From Planctomycetota bacterium (GTDB lineage Bacteria > Planctomycetota > UBA1135 > UBA2386), in the NCBI GenBank assembly GCA_023433825.1, contig JAEYTU010000297.1:1-13709 (forward strand): a stretch of DNA of 13,709 nucleotides, in the 5' to 3' direction. Below the pieces are notes generated by a model. The model was not told the DNA's origin. It did not search any database and was given only the letters and a program-made list of their open reading frames with translations. The translations under genes and the position numbers were made by a program. Positions within the stretch are counted from its first letter, which is position 1; each line of letters begins with the position of its first letter. Shown here piece by piece: positions 1-8,293 of the stretch.

Positions 1-74
1 CGAGTCGATCCCGGAGACGACTGGGGGGGGGCGACTTCGGTGGCGACCAAGTCGCCCCTGACCGTGACGGATTC
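1..74. other. Left-edge stretch: G9 run and perfect 10-bp inverted repeat
   Basis: This stretch holds a run of nine G (23-31). It also holds a perfect inverted repeat: GGGGCGACTT at 28-37 pairs with AAGTCGCCCC at 49-58 around an 11-base loop, with no T-tract after it. The frame of the beta-helix gene that starts at 75 stays open leftwards to the window edge without an ATG, GTG or TTG. The stretch is therefore either the coding 5' part of that gene or an intergenic hairpin, such as the end of an upstream gene. In another frame a short reading ends in TGA at 59-61. The sequence does not decide between these. Confidence 0.5.
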
Positions 75-2579
75 GTGTTCCACGTTTACGTCGATCCACT
101 GTTTGGAGACGATGTCCAGGCCACCGCGCAGAACCCGGGCGGGGTTAACACCCCTCCTCTCGGCTATCACCCGGACACCCTAGCATCGCCGCGTCCGATT
201 TATGGGTTTCTCCAACAAGCGCCATACTCGTTCCGGACGCTGACGGGACCGAACGGCGCAATTGGCTGGATCAACACGCGGTTTCCGACGCTCCCCGCAA
301 CGGCATCCCCGGAACCTGGCAAAACCGTGGACTGGGTCATCATCCACCTGCTCCCCGGAATGTATGGACCTACCGGAGGTGGGTTAGCACCGACAAACGC
401 CAACAACGGACTTCCATACAACGGCGAGTCCTTTCCGATCGAACTTCCGAACCGAGTCTGTCTGCAGGGTACATCCGCCCTGGACACGATCCTCGATGGT
501 CGCGGGACTGCCGTCGGAATCGTCGCGATTCGCGGGGCCGCGGGGTCTGGACAGATGCACCGAACGTTCATCAATGGTTGCACAATCATGGGTGCACGAT
601 CGGATGGGATCGAGCAGCCGCAAAACGTCGTCACCGCGAGGAATGTAAGCGGCGCAGGCATCTACATTGGCTTCCGCTCCAACGTCGACGCCGTGGTGAG
701 CAATTGTTTCATCACGGACAATCACGTGGGGATCGCACTCGACTTCTCTGAGGTTCAGGCGGACACGTACAACAACTACTCCAAGATCGTGAACAACACG
801 ATAGCCTGGAACGCGGTCGGGATTTGGAGCGGTGACACCGGCAATCCGGACGCGTCGAGCGGTTTTTCGGAGCCGGTGCTGCTGAATAACGTGCTCGATT
901 CGGCTGTGCCTGCCTATTCGGCGTTCTTCGGGTTCGCGACTTCGTGCTTTGAGGGCGTCGACGCAAGTGATCTTGTCGTGGCAAGCCGTTCGATCTCGGG
1001 TACGCCGCAAGTCCTGGGATTCGACTACAACGCCTGGGAAGTCGGATTCGGGAATACAGGGATCTCACCCGCGGCAAACTGGACGGTCACAGCACCGCGA
1101 AACGCGATTCCGTTGGCTGCGCCGCGAGTGGACGTTGGCCTGTGGACGCGCGGCGTGAATGGGCGAGGGTGTCTCTATGTGTGCGACGTCCTGCGAACGG
1201 GTTACGGCGCGCCACCGCGGGGAATCTCAGCGCTCGATTTTCGGCTCGCGCCGAACGTGACTGCGAATCCGAACTTGGCGCCAGGGCTTCAGAACCCTGT
1301 TCCGCGGAACCCCTTGGTCGACGCCGGACTGTGGCTTCCGTCGGTGGCGGACTCCCTGGCTATGGCCAACGGAACGGTTCTCGACGGCTATCCCGGAATT
1401 CCATACGGAAGCGAGGGCGATCCGAACGGAGACATCACGCGAATCGATGCGTGGGTTTATGACGCTGATGGGTTCGGGAATCCGCGCGTCGTGAATCACC
1501 CGGACTTCGTCAACCAACCGAACGGCGAGGCTATCGATCTTGGTGCCGACGAGCTCGACGCACTCTTGATCGTTGGGTATCTGGAAGGGACTCGGATCTT
1601 TGCAAAGGCCGGGGCTCCAGGCGGACCAACGACGATCACTTCGCATGAGTACGTCTACTTCATGAATGTCATCGGCGGAACGTATCCGACGAGTTCTCCG
1701 TGGCCGTACCCCTACTTCAATGCCTTCGTTGGAGAGCAATACCAATGGTGGCCCCACGTGTTGAACCCCACGGATCGGGACCCGATCGGTGCACCGACGA
1801 ACTACACCGCGGGACATCGACTCCCGTTCGCGACACCCACCGTCGCAACGTGGCGCTGGCTGACCGTCTTCGTGTTAGGACAGCAGGCGCTGTTTCCGAG
1901 GAATTTGGCGTGCGACTTCACGCCTCACCTACTCGAGAATCTGCACCCATTCATGGCCACGCGGGAACCGTACTCGGGGCGTCCTGGCTTCTTGGACGAG
2001 ATCTACTCTTGCATTCCGTCGTACCAGGAGGTCTCCCTCGATCCTCCGCCTCAGTGGCAATGGGGTCAACTAGACAACTGCTTTGTGTACCACAATCCGC
2101 CCCGACCGCTACTGCCTCAGCCGCACGAAACATTCGTTCAACTCGCCCCCCTACCGATTCCCTATTACTCCTCGATCGTCCGAGAGCCTCAGTTGAATCC
2201 TCCGGGCACAGTGAGCAACTTCGGGGCCGGCTGGGTGGTCGCGCCAGCTCCACAGTTTCCGCCGCCGGTCCCGTGTAACGGAACATCGTTTTTCGGCGTG
2301 GATGTCTGGGGCGTAGGGAATCCCGCCTGCTACGACAGGCTACCGATGCCCACTCTTGCTTATGAATGGCACGGGATTCGATACAACTGCGAGTATCCCG
2401 GATTTGGCAACTTGCAAACCTTTCTGGGAATCCAGGGGAACGCCGACTCGCTGCCCGGCGAAGGCTTGGCGATCCGGTTCGATCCAAGTTCTGTACGTGT
2501 ATCCGCAGTCGACGCCGCGCGGCACCTCGAACGGGCTGCTACTCAACGCCGCGCGGATCAACGGAGCTCTCGCCGATGA
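75..2579 (+). CDS. Secreted-type right-handed parallel beta-helix protein (DUF1565-like start), 5' end uncertain
   Basis: The 834 residues from GTG 75 begin with a segment like the start of DUF1565/pectate-lyase-fold proteins (YVDPLFGDD, then PYSFRTL near residue 50). Residues about 126-280 are parallel beta-helix coils, with short repeats such as GIYIG (near 193), CFITDNHVGIALD and NNTIAWNAVGIW. A DLGADE motif near residue 488 resembles the end of beta-helix modules that carry choice-of-anchor segments. Residues 490-800 are aromatic- and Pro-rich and match nothing I recognise. Such proteins are exported and bind or cleave polysaccharide, but I see no catalytic site. No signal peptide follows GTG 75 and the frame is open to the window edge, so the true start probably lies upstream. 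The last 33 residues are Arg-rich and unlike the rest, while the +1 frame reads like a natural continuation, which suggests a frameshift near 2480. The stop overlaps the next start (ATGA). Confidence 0.75.
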   Translation: MFHVYVDPLFGDDVQATAQNPGGVNTPPLGYHPDTLASPRPIYGFLQQAPYSFRTLTGPNGAIGWINTRFPTLPATASPEPGKTVDWVIIHLLPGMYGPTGGGLAPTNANNGLPYNGESFPIELPNRVCLQGTSALDTILDGRGTAVGIVAIRGAAGSGQMHRTFINGCTIMGARSDGIEQPQNVVTARNVSGAGIYIGFRSNVDAVVSNCFITDNHVGIALDFSEVQADTYNNYSKIVNNTIAWNAVGIWSGDTGNPDASSGFSEPVLLNNVLDSAVPAYSAFFGFATSCFEGVDASDLVVASRSISGTPQVLGFDYNAWEVGFGNTGISPAANWTVTAPRNAIPLAAPRVDVGLWTRGVNGRGCLYVCDVLRTGYGAPPRGISALDFRLAPNVTANPNLAPGLQNPVPRNPLVDAGLWLPSVADSLAMANGTVLDGYPGIPYGSEGDPNGDITRIDAWVYDADGFGNPRVVNHPDFVNQPNGEAIDLGADELDALLIVGYLEGTRIFAKAGAPGGPTTITSHEYVYFMNVIGGTYPTSSPWPYPYFNAFVGEQYQWWPHVLNPTDRDPIGAPTNYTAGHRLPFATPTVATWRWLTVFVLGQQALFPRNLACDFTPHLLENLHPFMATREPYSGRPGFLDEIYSCIPSYQEVSLDPPPQWQWGQLDNCFVYHNPPRPLLPQPHETFVQLAPLPIPYYSSIVREPQLNPPGTVSNFGAGWVVAPAPQFPPPVPCNGTSFFGVDVWGVGNPACYDRLPMPTLAYEWHGIRYNCEYPGFGNLQTFLGIQGNADSLPGEGLAIRFDPSSVRVSAVDAARHLERAATQRRADQRSSRR

Positions 2580-4117
2580 GGAATCGAGTTATTGCGGACA
2601 GCCTGCCGTCTTTGATCATCTTCATCGTCGCAACGGCATGTGATGTGTCCGCCCAGACGCCTTTTCGTTACGACGGCACCAACTTCCAGGGTCCAACCGT
2701 GACGATGCACGGTCTCGCCGCGTACGACCTCGACCGCAATGGACGGCCCGTCATCGTCGGCTCCGACGATTCGGGAGGTGTCGTGACCTATCGTTTCGAC
2801 GAATCCGGCTTCGGACGATCGACGACGGTCGTCCCGGGTCTGCAGGTCGGGCAGTACCGCGTCGTCGGCGGCGCACCAGCGGTCGCGGACGTGGACGGCG
2901 ACGGTTGGTTGGACTGCTTGGTGCCGACAATCAGCCTGCTGGGTGGAAGCGGAGCCCAGAACCTGATTCTGATGAACGATCGCGCGGGTGGCTGGATCGC
3001 TGATCAGTCCGGCCGATTGCCGCCGCTGTTGGATACGACGGGCTGCGTCGTGCTGTTCGACGCCGACGGTGACGGCGATCAGGACATCTTCTTCGGGAAC
3101 GCCGGGGAGCCAAACCGACTGCTGCTGAACGATGGACGAGGTTACTTCGCAGACGTCTCGTCGACGCATCTGCCCGGCAATGTACTTTCGAACACTGCTG
3201 TGGCGGCTGTCGATGTGGACGGCGACGGGGACATCGACTTGGTGATTGCCAATGCATACGCGCCGGCGGGGTATGCTGCGTACTTGCTCATCAATGATGG
3301 AGCGGGTCGTTTCGTGGCGGGACAGCGGCTCCTGTCAGGATGGTCGTCAGGGTACGGCGTCGCAATTGGTGACATCGATCGAGACGGTGACTCTGATATT
3401 GTCGTCCTGATGGGAGGTAGGCTCCCGATGGTCTGGCTGAACGACGGCGCAGGATTGTTTGTCGATCGCAGCGTTCTACTGCCTGGGCCGGGCCCCGGGG
3501 GTGGCGGTTCAGGGACGCGAGCCATCAACCTCGTCGACGTCGACGGTGACGGTTGGCTCGACATCGTGACACCGGCAGGTCCGATGATGATCTATCAGAA
3601 CCAAGGCGGAACGGGATTCGTCGACCGGAGTCTCGATTGGAGGCCCACGAACGAGCCGGGAGCCGTGAGTGGACCCGCTGTGTTCGCTGACTTCGACCTG
3701 GATGGCGACGTGGACATGATCGCGCGATTCTCGAACTTCATTGGACCGCGGGGCATTGCGTTCTTCCCATCGTTGCGCCGTCAGATCCACGTCCCGGCCG
3801 AGGTCACCCCAGGGACGTCATTGACGATCACCCTGAATGCCGACGCGCAGCACCTGGCACAGGCATTCTTGTCGCTCGGGGCGACCTTCGTCCCGCTCCC
3901 GGGACTTGGCGTATTGGGACTCGATCCCTCGTCGCTGACACCGCTGCCTCCGGTTGCGATCGGTGCGACCCGGGCGGCGACGATTGCATTGCCGATCCCA
4001 GCCAATCCGACTCTCATCGGCGCGAGCGTGTGGTTTCAGGCGATCGAGGTTGGCGGAAGCCCGGTGCCCTCCGCACACATGACGTCCTGGTTGCGAACGA
4101 AGATTCGGTGGCCATGA
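2576..4117 (+). CDS. Secreted FG-GAP/VCBS seven-bladed beta-propeller protein
   Basis: The product is 513 residues. ATG 2576 is chosen because it follows GGAG (2563-2566, 9 bases away), overlaps the previous stop as ATGA, and opens a clear signal peptide: MRNR, then hydrophobic LIIFIVATA, then the VSAQ cleavage region near residue 27. Seven Asp-rich calcium-loop motifs recur every 51-57 residues, near 50, 105, 162, 213, 266, 321 and 372. The best are DVDGDGWLD, DVDGDGDID and DIDRDGDSD; the first (YDLDRNG) is degenerate. Seven repeats fit one closed integrin-alpha-like propeller. Residues about 405-513 form a Pro/Leu-rich beta domain of the kind often found at the end of planctomycete secreted propellers. 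The likely role is extracellular, calcium-stabilised binding or adhesion; the ligand is unknown. The gene is probably co-translated with the beta-helix gene and shares its lower G+C. Confidence 0.9.
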   Translation: MRNRVIADSLPSLIIFIVATACDVSAQTPFRYDGTNFQGPTVTMHGLAAYDLDRNGRPVIVGSDDSGGVVTYRFDESGFGRSTTVVPGLQVGQYRVVGGAPAVADVDGDGWLDCLVPTISLLGGSGAQNLILMNDRAGGWIADQSGRLPPLLDTTGCVVLFDADGDGDQDIFFGNAGEPNRLLLNDGRGYFADVSSTHLPGNVLSNTAVAAVDVDGDGDIDLVIANAYAPAGYAAYLLINDGAGRFVAGQRLLSGWSSGYGVAIGDIDRDGDSDIVVLMGGRLPMVWLNDGAGLFVDRSVLLPGPGPGGGGSGTRAINLVDVDGDGWLDIVTPAGPMMIYQNQGGTGFVDRSLDWRPTNEPGAVSGPAVFADFDLDGDVDMIARFSNFIGPRGIAFFPSLRRQIHVPAEVTPGTSLTITLNADAQHLAQAFLSLGATFVPLPGLGVLGLDPSSLTPLPPVAIGATRAATIALPIPANPTLIGASVWFQAIEVGGSPVPSAHMTSWLRTKIRWP

Positions 4118-4151
4118 GACGTGCGCGAGGAAGCGGCGAGCGAGCGCAGAC

Positions 4152-4180
4152 GACCGGGGCCGCCTGATCGCGCCCCCGTC
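4152..4180 (+). terminator. Possible hairpin after the propeller gene
   Basis: GACCGGGGC (4152-4160) can pair with GCCCCCGTC (4172-4180) with one internal mismatch around an 11-base loop, 34 bases after the propeller stop. No T-tract follows, so it is at best a weak or Rho-assisted terminator, and GC-rich DNA forms such stems by chance. Confidence 0.25.
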
Positions 4181-4182
4181 CG

Positions 4183-4207
4183 CTTGCCCCTTACCGACCG
4201 CTTACCG
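4183..4207 (+). promoter_or_regulatory. Direct repeat CTTACCG-n4-CTTACCG, candidate OmpR/PhoB-type site
   Basis: CTTACCG occurs at 4190-4196 and again at 4201-4207, separated by ACCG. This gives 7-bp half-sites at an 11-bp period. A related CTTGCCC lies immediately before, at 4183-4189. OmpR/PhoB-family regulators bind tandem half-sites with this geometry (the Pho box is 7-4-7). The site is 77-94 bases upstream of the first gene of a cluster that encodes such a regulator (8294-9001). I found no convincing -35/-10 pair beside it. The rest of the 166-base gap 4118-4283 holds nothing else I can support. Confidence 0.35.
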
Positions 4208-4283
4208 CCGCGACCCCGACTTCGACGTCTGATGGAGCCGACGAGATTGCGTCCACGAACGACGCACGACGCACCGAGGCTCC

Positions 4284-6584
4284 ATGAAACCCACCCGCAT
4301 TCCGTTCGCGCTGCCGCCCCTTCTGGCGGCAGCCATCGCCGCCACGCTCGCCCCGGCACCGCGGGCGCAAGACCGACACCAGTGGATCGTCCCGTCGCGA
4401 TCGGTCCTCGCGCCGCACGGCGCGACGCCGGTCCGGATCGCCGCCGCGCACGCGCACGTGCGGATCCTCGATCGCACGGCGAGCACGACGCTCGAGATCG
4501 AACTTCGCAACCCGTCGCCGTCGCAGCAGGAGGCCGTTCTGTTGCTGCCGGTGCCCGATGGCGCCGCGGTGTCGAACTTCACGTTCGAAGGTCCCGGCGC
4601 CGAGCCGTCGACGCGTGTGCTCGGCCGCGACGAGGCGCGCACGCTCTACGACCAGATCACGAGCCGGCTGCGCGACCCGGCGCTGCTGGAGTTCGCCGGC
4701 TGGCGCTGCGTGCGCAGCAGCGTGTTCCCGGTCCCCGGCAACGGCCACCAACGGATCCGGCTGACCTACGACCACCTGCTGGAGATCGACGGCGCGCGCG
4801 CCGATTACGTGCTGCCGCGCAGCGAGGCGCTCAGCGTCGACGTGCCGTGGTCGATCACGGTCGGAATCACGGCCGCGTCGCCGATCGGCGCCGTCTACTC
4901 GCCGAGCCACGACGTCGTCACGACGCGCAAGAACGCACGCGAGTTCGCGATCCAGGTCGCCGAGCGCAGCCGTCGTGACCCGGGATCGTTCCGGCTGAGC
5001 TTCGTGACGACGGCGGACCCGTCGCGCCCGACGGCGTCGCTGTTCGCCTATCCCGACCCGAAGGTCGGCGGCGGCTACTTCCTGCTGATGGCGGCAGCGC
5101 CTGCGTCGCGCGTCGGGCCCGCGATGCGCCGCGAGATCACGCTCGTGCTCGACCGCTCCGGCAGCATGGCCGGGCGCAAACTCGACCAAGCGAAGGCGGC
5201 GGCGTTGCAGATCGCCGAGGCCCTCGGCGACGGCGAAGGGATCCAACTGATCGACTACGGCAACGCGGTGTCGAGCGCGTTCGCGGCGCCGGTCGCGAAG
5301 GACGCGAAGTCGCTCCACGCGCTGCGCGCCCACCTCGACGGCATTCGCCCGCATGGCGGCACCAACATTCACGACGCGCTGCTCGAAGCACTCCGCGCGC
5401 CGACGCTGCCGGGCACGTTGCCGATGGTGCTGTTCCTGACCGACGGGCTGCCGACGGTCGGGCCGACACGCGAGACCGACCTGCGCGCGCTGGTCGAGAA
5501 GGGCAATCCGTACGGTCGGCGCGTGTTCTGCTTCGGCGTCGGGCACGACGTCAACGTGCCGCTGCTCGACCGGATCGCCGAGTCGACGCGGGCGACGACG
5601 ACCTACGTGCTGCCGGAGGAGGACGTCGAACAGAAGGTCGCGCGGACGTTCGCGCGCCTCGATCACCCGGTGCTCGCGAAGCCGAAGCTGGCCACGGTCG
5701 AGGACGACGCGACGTCGGGTGCGCGGATCCACGAGGTGTTGCCGGCGCGGCTGCCGGACATCTTCGCCGGTGATCAGCTCGTCGTGCTCGGCCAGTACCG
5801 CGGCGACGACGACCTGCGCTTCGAGCTGTCCGGAACGGCCGTCGACGGCGTCAAGCGCTACGCGTTCACGCTGCCGGTCCGCACGGCGACGACGCGCCAC
5901 GCGTTCGTCCCGCGGCTGTGGGCGAGCCGGCAGATCGCATTCCTCGTCGACGAACTGCGGCAGAAGGCCGGCGACCTCGGCGTGCCGGCCGTGTCGCTCG
6001 CGTCGGCGACGGCCGACACGTTCCGCGATCCGCGTCACCGCGAGCTGCGCGACGAGATCCTGCGGCTGTCGACGCAGTTCGGCGTGCTGAGCGAGTACAC
6101 GGCGTTCCTCGCGACCGAGGGCAGCGACCTCGGCAACTGGAACGCGCTCGTCGCCGCGTGCGGCGGCGAACTCGGCAGCAAAGCCGTCGCGACGCGCACC
6201 GGCATCGGCGCGGTCAACCAGGGCTTCAACCTGAACGCGCAGAAGGTGCAGACGTTCGCGAACGTCCGCAACGTCTACCTCGACTCGAACCTGAACAGCG
6301 TCGCGACGGCCAACGTCCAGCAGCTCGTCGACTGCGCGTTCTACAAGCGCGGCGAACGCTGGATCGACGGGCGCAGTGTGCTCGGCAAGCGGCTCGAACC
6401 GGACGAGACGATCCGGTTCGCGAGTCCGCGGTACTTCGAGTTGGCGCGCGTTCTCGAAGCGGAAGGCCGGTGTGCGGTGTTGTCGTTGCCCGGCGAAGTC
6501 CTCGTCGAAGTCGGCGGAAAGAATCTTCTCGTGATTCCCGCGACCCCAGAACCCCAGATCGAAGCACAGGAGACCGTTCGATGA
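4284..6584 (+). CDS. Secreted VIT and von Willebrand A domain protein
   Basis: The product is 766 residues. ATG 4284 follows GAGG (4276-4279) and opens a signal peptide: MKPTR, then a hydrophobic stretch to about residue 22, with cleavage near APRAQ at 25-29. A VIT domain spans about 48-180, with the LPVPDGAAVSNF segment, a RDPALLE segment, and PVPG followed by QRIRLTY. A vWA domain spans about 284-465 with a complete MIDAS: D290-x-S292-x-S294, T360 in GGTN and D387 in LTDG. It should therefore bind a divalent metal and a protein partner, like inter-alpha-trypsin-inhibitor heavy chains. The C-terminal part holds the GVLSEYTAFLA motif typical of bacterial VIT-vWA proteins and an Asn-rich stretch (645-680). 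I see no sortase motif or C-terminal anchor. The stop overlaps the next start (ATGA), so the two secreted vWA proteins are probably made together. Confidence 0.92.
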   Translation: MKPTRIPFALPPLLAAAIAATLAPAPRAQDRHQWIVPSRSVLAPHGATPVRIAAAHAHVRILDRTASTTLEIELRNPSPSQQEAVLLLPVPDGAAVSNFTFEGPGAEPSTRVLGRDEARTLYDQITSRLRDPALLEFAGWRCVRSSVFPVPGNGHQRIRLTYDHLLEIDGARADYVLPRSEALSVDVPWSITVGITAASPIGAVYSPSHDVVTTRKNAREFAIQVAERSRRDPGSFRLSFVTTADPSRPTASLFAYPDPKVGGGYFLLMAAAPASRVGPAMRREITLVLDRSGSMAGRKLDQAKAAALQIAEALGDGEGIQLIDYGNAVSSAFAAPVAKDAKSLHALRAHLDGIRPHGGTNIHDALLEALRAPTLPGTLPMVLFLTDGLPTVGPTRETDLRALVEKGNPYGRRVFCFGVGHDVNVPLLDRIAESTRATTTYVLPEEDVEQKVARTFARLDHPVLAKPKLATVEDDATSGARIHEVLPARLPDIFAGDQLVVLGQYRGDDDLRFELSGTAVDGVKRYAFTLPVRTATTRHAFVPRLWASRQIAFLVDELRQKAGDLGVPAVSLASATADTFRDPRHRELRDEILRLSTQFGVLSEYTAFLATEGSDLGNWNALVAACGGELGSKAVATRTGIGAVNQGFNLNAQKVQTFANVRNVYLDSNLNSVATANVQQLVDCAFYKRGERWIDGRSVLGKRLEPDETIRFASPRYFELARVLEAEGRCAVLSLPGEVLVEVGGKNLLVIPATPEPQIEAQETVR
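6568..6572 (+). promoter_or_regulatory. Ribosome binding site AGGAG fixing the start at 6581
   Basis: AGGAG lies 8 bases before ATG 6581, inside the end of the VIT-vWA gene. It settles the start of the next gene against the much longer open frame that extends back to 5918. Confidence 0.75.
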
Positions 6585-8287
6585 AGTCCTTGTCCGTCCT
6601 GACGTCGCTCGCATGTGCGGGCGTCTTGTTCGCCCAGAAGCCGCCCGCCGCCACCGAGCCGCGCCCGGTCGATCTCGCGATCTGTCTCGACATCAGCGGC
6701 AGCATGAACGGCTTGTTGAACGCGACGCGCCAGAACCTGTGGGCCGTCGTCAACGAGCTTGCTGCGATGAAGCCGACGCCGAAGCTCCGCGTGGCACTGC
6801 TGACGTTCGGGTGCAGTGCGCACGACGCGGCGAAGGGGTGGGTCAACGTCGAGACCGGTCTGACCGACGACCTCGACCTCGTTTCGCAGCGGTTGTTCGC
6901 ACTGACGACGAACGGCGGTGAGGAGTACGTGGGGCGCGTCGTGCAGGCGGCGCTCGACCAACTGGAGTGGAGCGACGACGCGCAGGGTCTGAAGCTGCTG
7001 TTCGTCGCCGGCAACGAGGCGGCGACGCAGGACCCAGCCGTCGACTTCCGCGCGCAGTGCCGCGCGGCGATCGCGCGCGGGATCGTCGTCAACTCGATCT
7101 ACTGCGGCAGCCCGTCCGACGAGCTCGCGCCGGCGTGGCGCGAGGTCGCGGCGCTGGCCGACGGCAAGTTCGCGGCGATCGAGCAGGATCACGGCATCGT
7201 CATCGAGACGCCGTTCGACGCGCAGTTGACGGCGCTCAGCACGGCGTTGAACGCGACGTATCTCCCGTTCGGTGCGGTCGGTCAGTCGATGTGGAAGAAC
7301 CAGGCCGAGCAGGACAAGAACGCCAGCAGTCTGAACCCGGCGGCCGCAGCACAGCGCTGCCAGGTGAAGGGCGGCGATCTCTACAGCAACGCGGCGTGGG
7401 ACCTCGTCGACGCGTGCAAAGTCGAGACCTTCAAGTTGGAGGAGGTCAAACCCGAGGAGCTGCCCGAGTCGATGCGCGCGATGACGCTCGAGCAACGCCG
7501 CGCGCACATCGCGGAGCACCAGCGCAAGCGCGATCAGCTCCGAAAGCAGGTCGACGAACTCGGCCAGAAGCGCGATGCGCACGTGCAGCAGGAGCTGAAG
7601 GTGCGAAGCGACGCCGGCAAGGCCGTGTTCGAGCAAGCCGTTCTCGAAGCCGTGCGGACGCAGGCGGCGGGACGGGGTTTCGAGCGGCCGAAGGCGGAAC
7701 CGGCACCGGCGGCCAAGCCCGCGACGAAGCCCGCGACGAAGCCCGATGTCGTCGACCCGGCGTTCGAGAAGATCGTTCTCGCGATCGCCGACGAGTACCG
7801 GAAGTTCGCGTGCGTGACCGGCATGCCGCGCCGCGCGCCGACCGACTGCAAGATCTCGCCGCCGGTCGTGCGGCGTTCCGAAGCGTCACCGACGAAGAGC
7901 GAGCACGGCGACAAGCTGTACCTGCTGTTCGCGCGTCACAGCGAACGCGGCGAGTACCTCGTGCCCGGCGTCGACGCGGGCGTCGGGCAGACGCTCGTCA
8001 AAGAGGCTTGGGTGTGTGTCGAGGGCGATCCGAAGGGACTCAGCGAAGCTGGCCGTCGCTACCTCGCGAATCCGACGCTGATCGAGGGTGACAAGCGCTA
8101 CCACGCCGGCGACTTCGCCGGGCTGTTCGTCATGCACAAGCTGGCGAAGGACACGCCGGGCACCGACCGCGGTTGGATCTACGGGACGATCGATCGCAGC
8201 GGGAAGGTGACGTCGGCGGGCCGCGTCGCGTCGTGCATGCGGTGCCACGACGACGCGACCGACGACCGAAGGTTCGGGCTACGCTGA
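6581..8287 (+). CDS. Secreted vWA protein with coiled coil and C-terminal P460-like haem domain (CxxCH)
   Basis: The product is 568 residues, starting at ATG 6581 with a strong Shine-Dalgarno and a signal peptide (MKSLSVLTSLACAGVLFAQ, cleavage near 19). A vWA domain spans about 30-240, with D37-x-S39-x-S41 and T109/T110. Where LTDG is usual it has AGNE (143-146), a variant I associate with planctomycete vWA proteins. Residues about 298-355 are a charged coiled coil, followed by a Lys/Pro/Ala linker (KPATKPATKP). Residues about 390-568 resemble cytochrome P460-type domains: LVKEAW around K474, a GWIYG segment, and near the end CMRCH (C552-x-x-C555-H556), a c-type haem attachment motif, followed by DRRFG. 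The haem end could act in redox or small-ligand sensing, while the vWA part binds a partner. Whether haem is attached is inferred. The response-regulator gene starts 6 bases after the stop, in the same frame. Confidence 0.88.
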   Translation: MKSLSVLTSLACAGVLFAQKPPAATEPRPVDLAICLDISGSMNGLLNATRQNLWAVVNELAAMKPTPKLRVALLTFGCSAHDAAKGWVNVETGLTDDLDLVSQRLFALTTNGGEEYVGRVVQAALDQLEWSDDAQGLKLLFVAGNEAATQDPAVDFRAQCRAAIARGIVVNSIYCGSPSDELAPAWREVAALADGKFAAIEQDHGIVIETPFDAQLTALSTALNATYLPFGAVGQSMWKNQAEQDKNASSLNPAAAAQRCQVKGGDLYSNAAWDLVDACKVETFKLEEVKPEELPESMRAMTLEQRRAHIAEHQRKRDQLRKQVDELGQKRDAHVQQELKVRSDAGKAVFEQAVLEAVRTQAAGRGFERPKAEPAPAAKPATKPATKPDVVDPAFEKIVLAIADEYRKFACVTGMPRRAPTDCKISPPVVRRSEASPTKSEHGDKLYLLFARHSERGEYLVPGVDAGVGQTLVKEAWVCVEGDPKGLSEAGRRYLANPTLIEGDKRYHAGDFAGLFVMHKLAKDTPGTDRGWIYGTIDRSGKVTSAGRVASCMRCHDDATDDRRFGLR

Positions 8288-8293
8288 CTGCCC

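Noticed and set aside
2366..2575. 70-codon N-terminal extension of the propeller gene
   Set aside because: Its composition is not protein-like, and it would bury the signal peptide that starts at ATG 2576.
4121..4978. 285-codon plus-strand open frame overlapping the start of the VIT-vWA gene
   Set aside because: The translation is Arg/Pro-rich in another frame of a real gene and has no start signal or motif.
5918..6580. N-terminal extension of the haem-vWA gene
   Set aside because: The extension is an Arg-rich shadow of the VIT-vWA gene. ATG 6581 has AGGAG and a signal peptide.
4191..6614. 807-codon open frame on the minus strand opposite the VIT-vWA gene
   Set aside because: It is extremely Arg/Ala/Val-rich with no domain, and lies fully antisense to a gene with a signal peptide and intact motifs. 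Long antisense frames are expected in GC-rich coding DNA.
6341..7636. 431-codon minus-strand open frame opposite the haem-vWA gene
   Set aside because: Leu/Arg/Val-rich translation without motifs, antisense to a clear vWA coding region.
7709..7744. Short tandem 12-base repeat (GCGACGAAGCCC)
   Set aside because: It simply encodes the KPAT repeats of a flexible linker; not a separate element.
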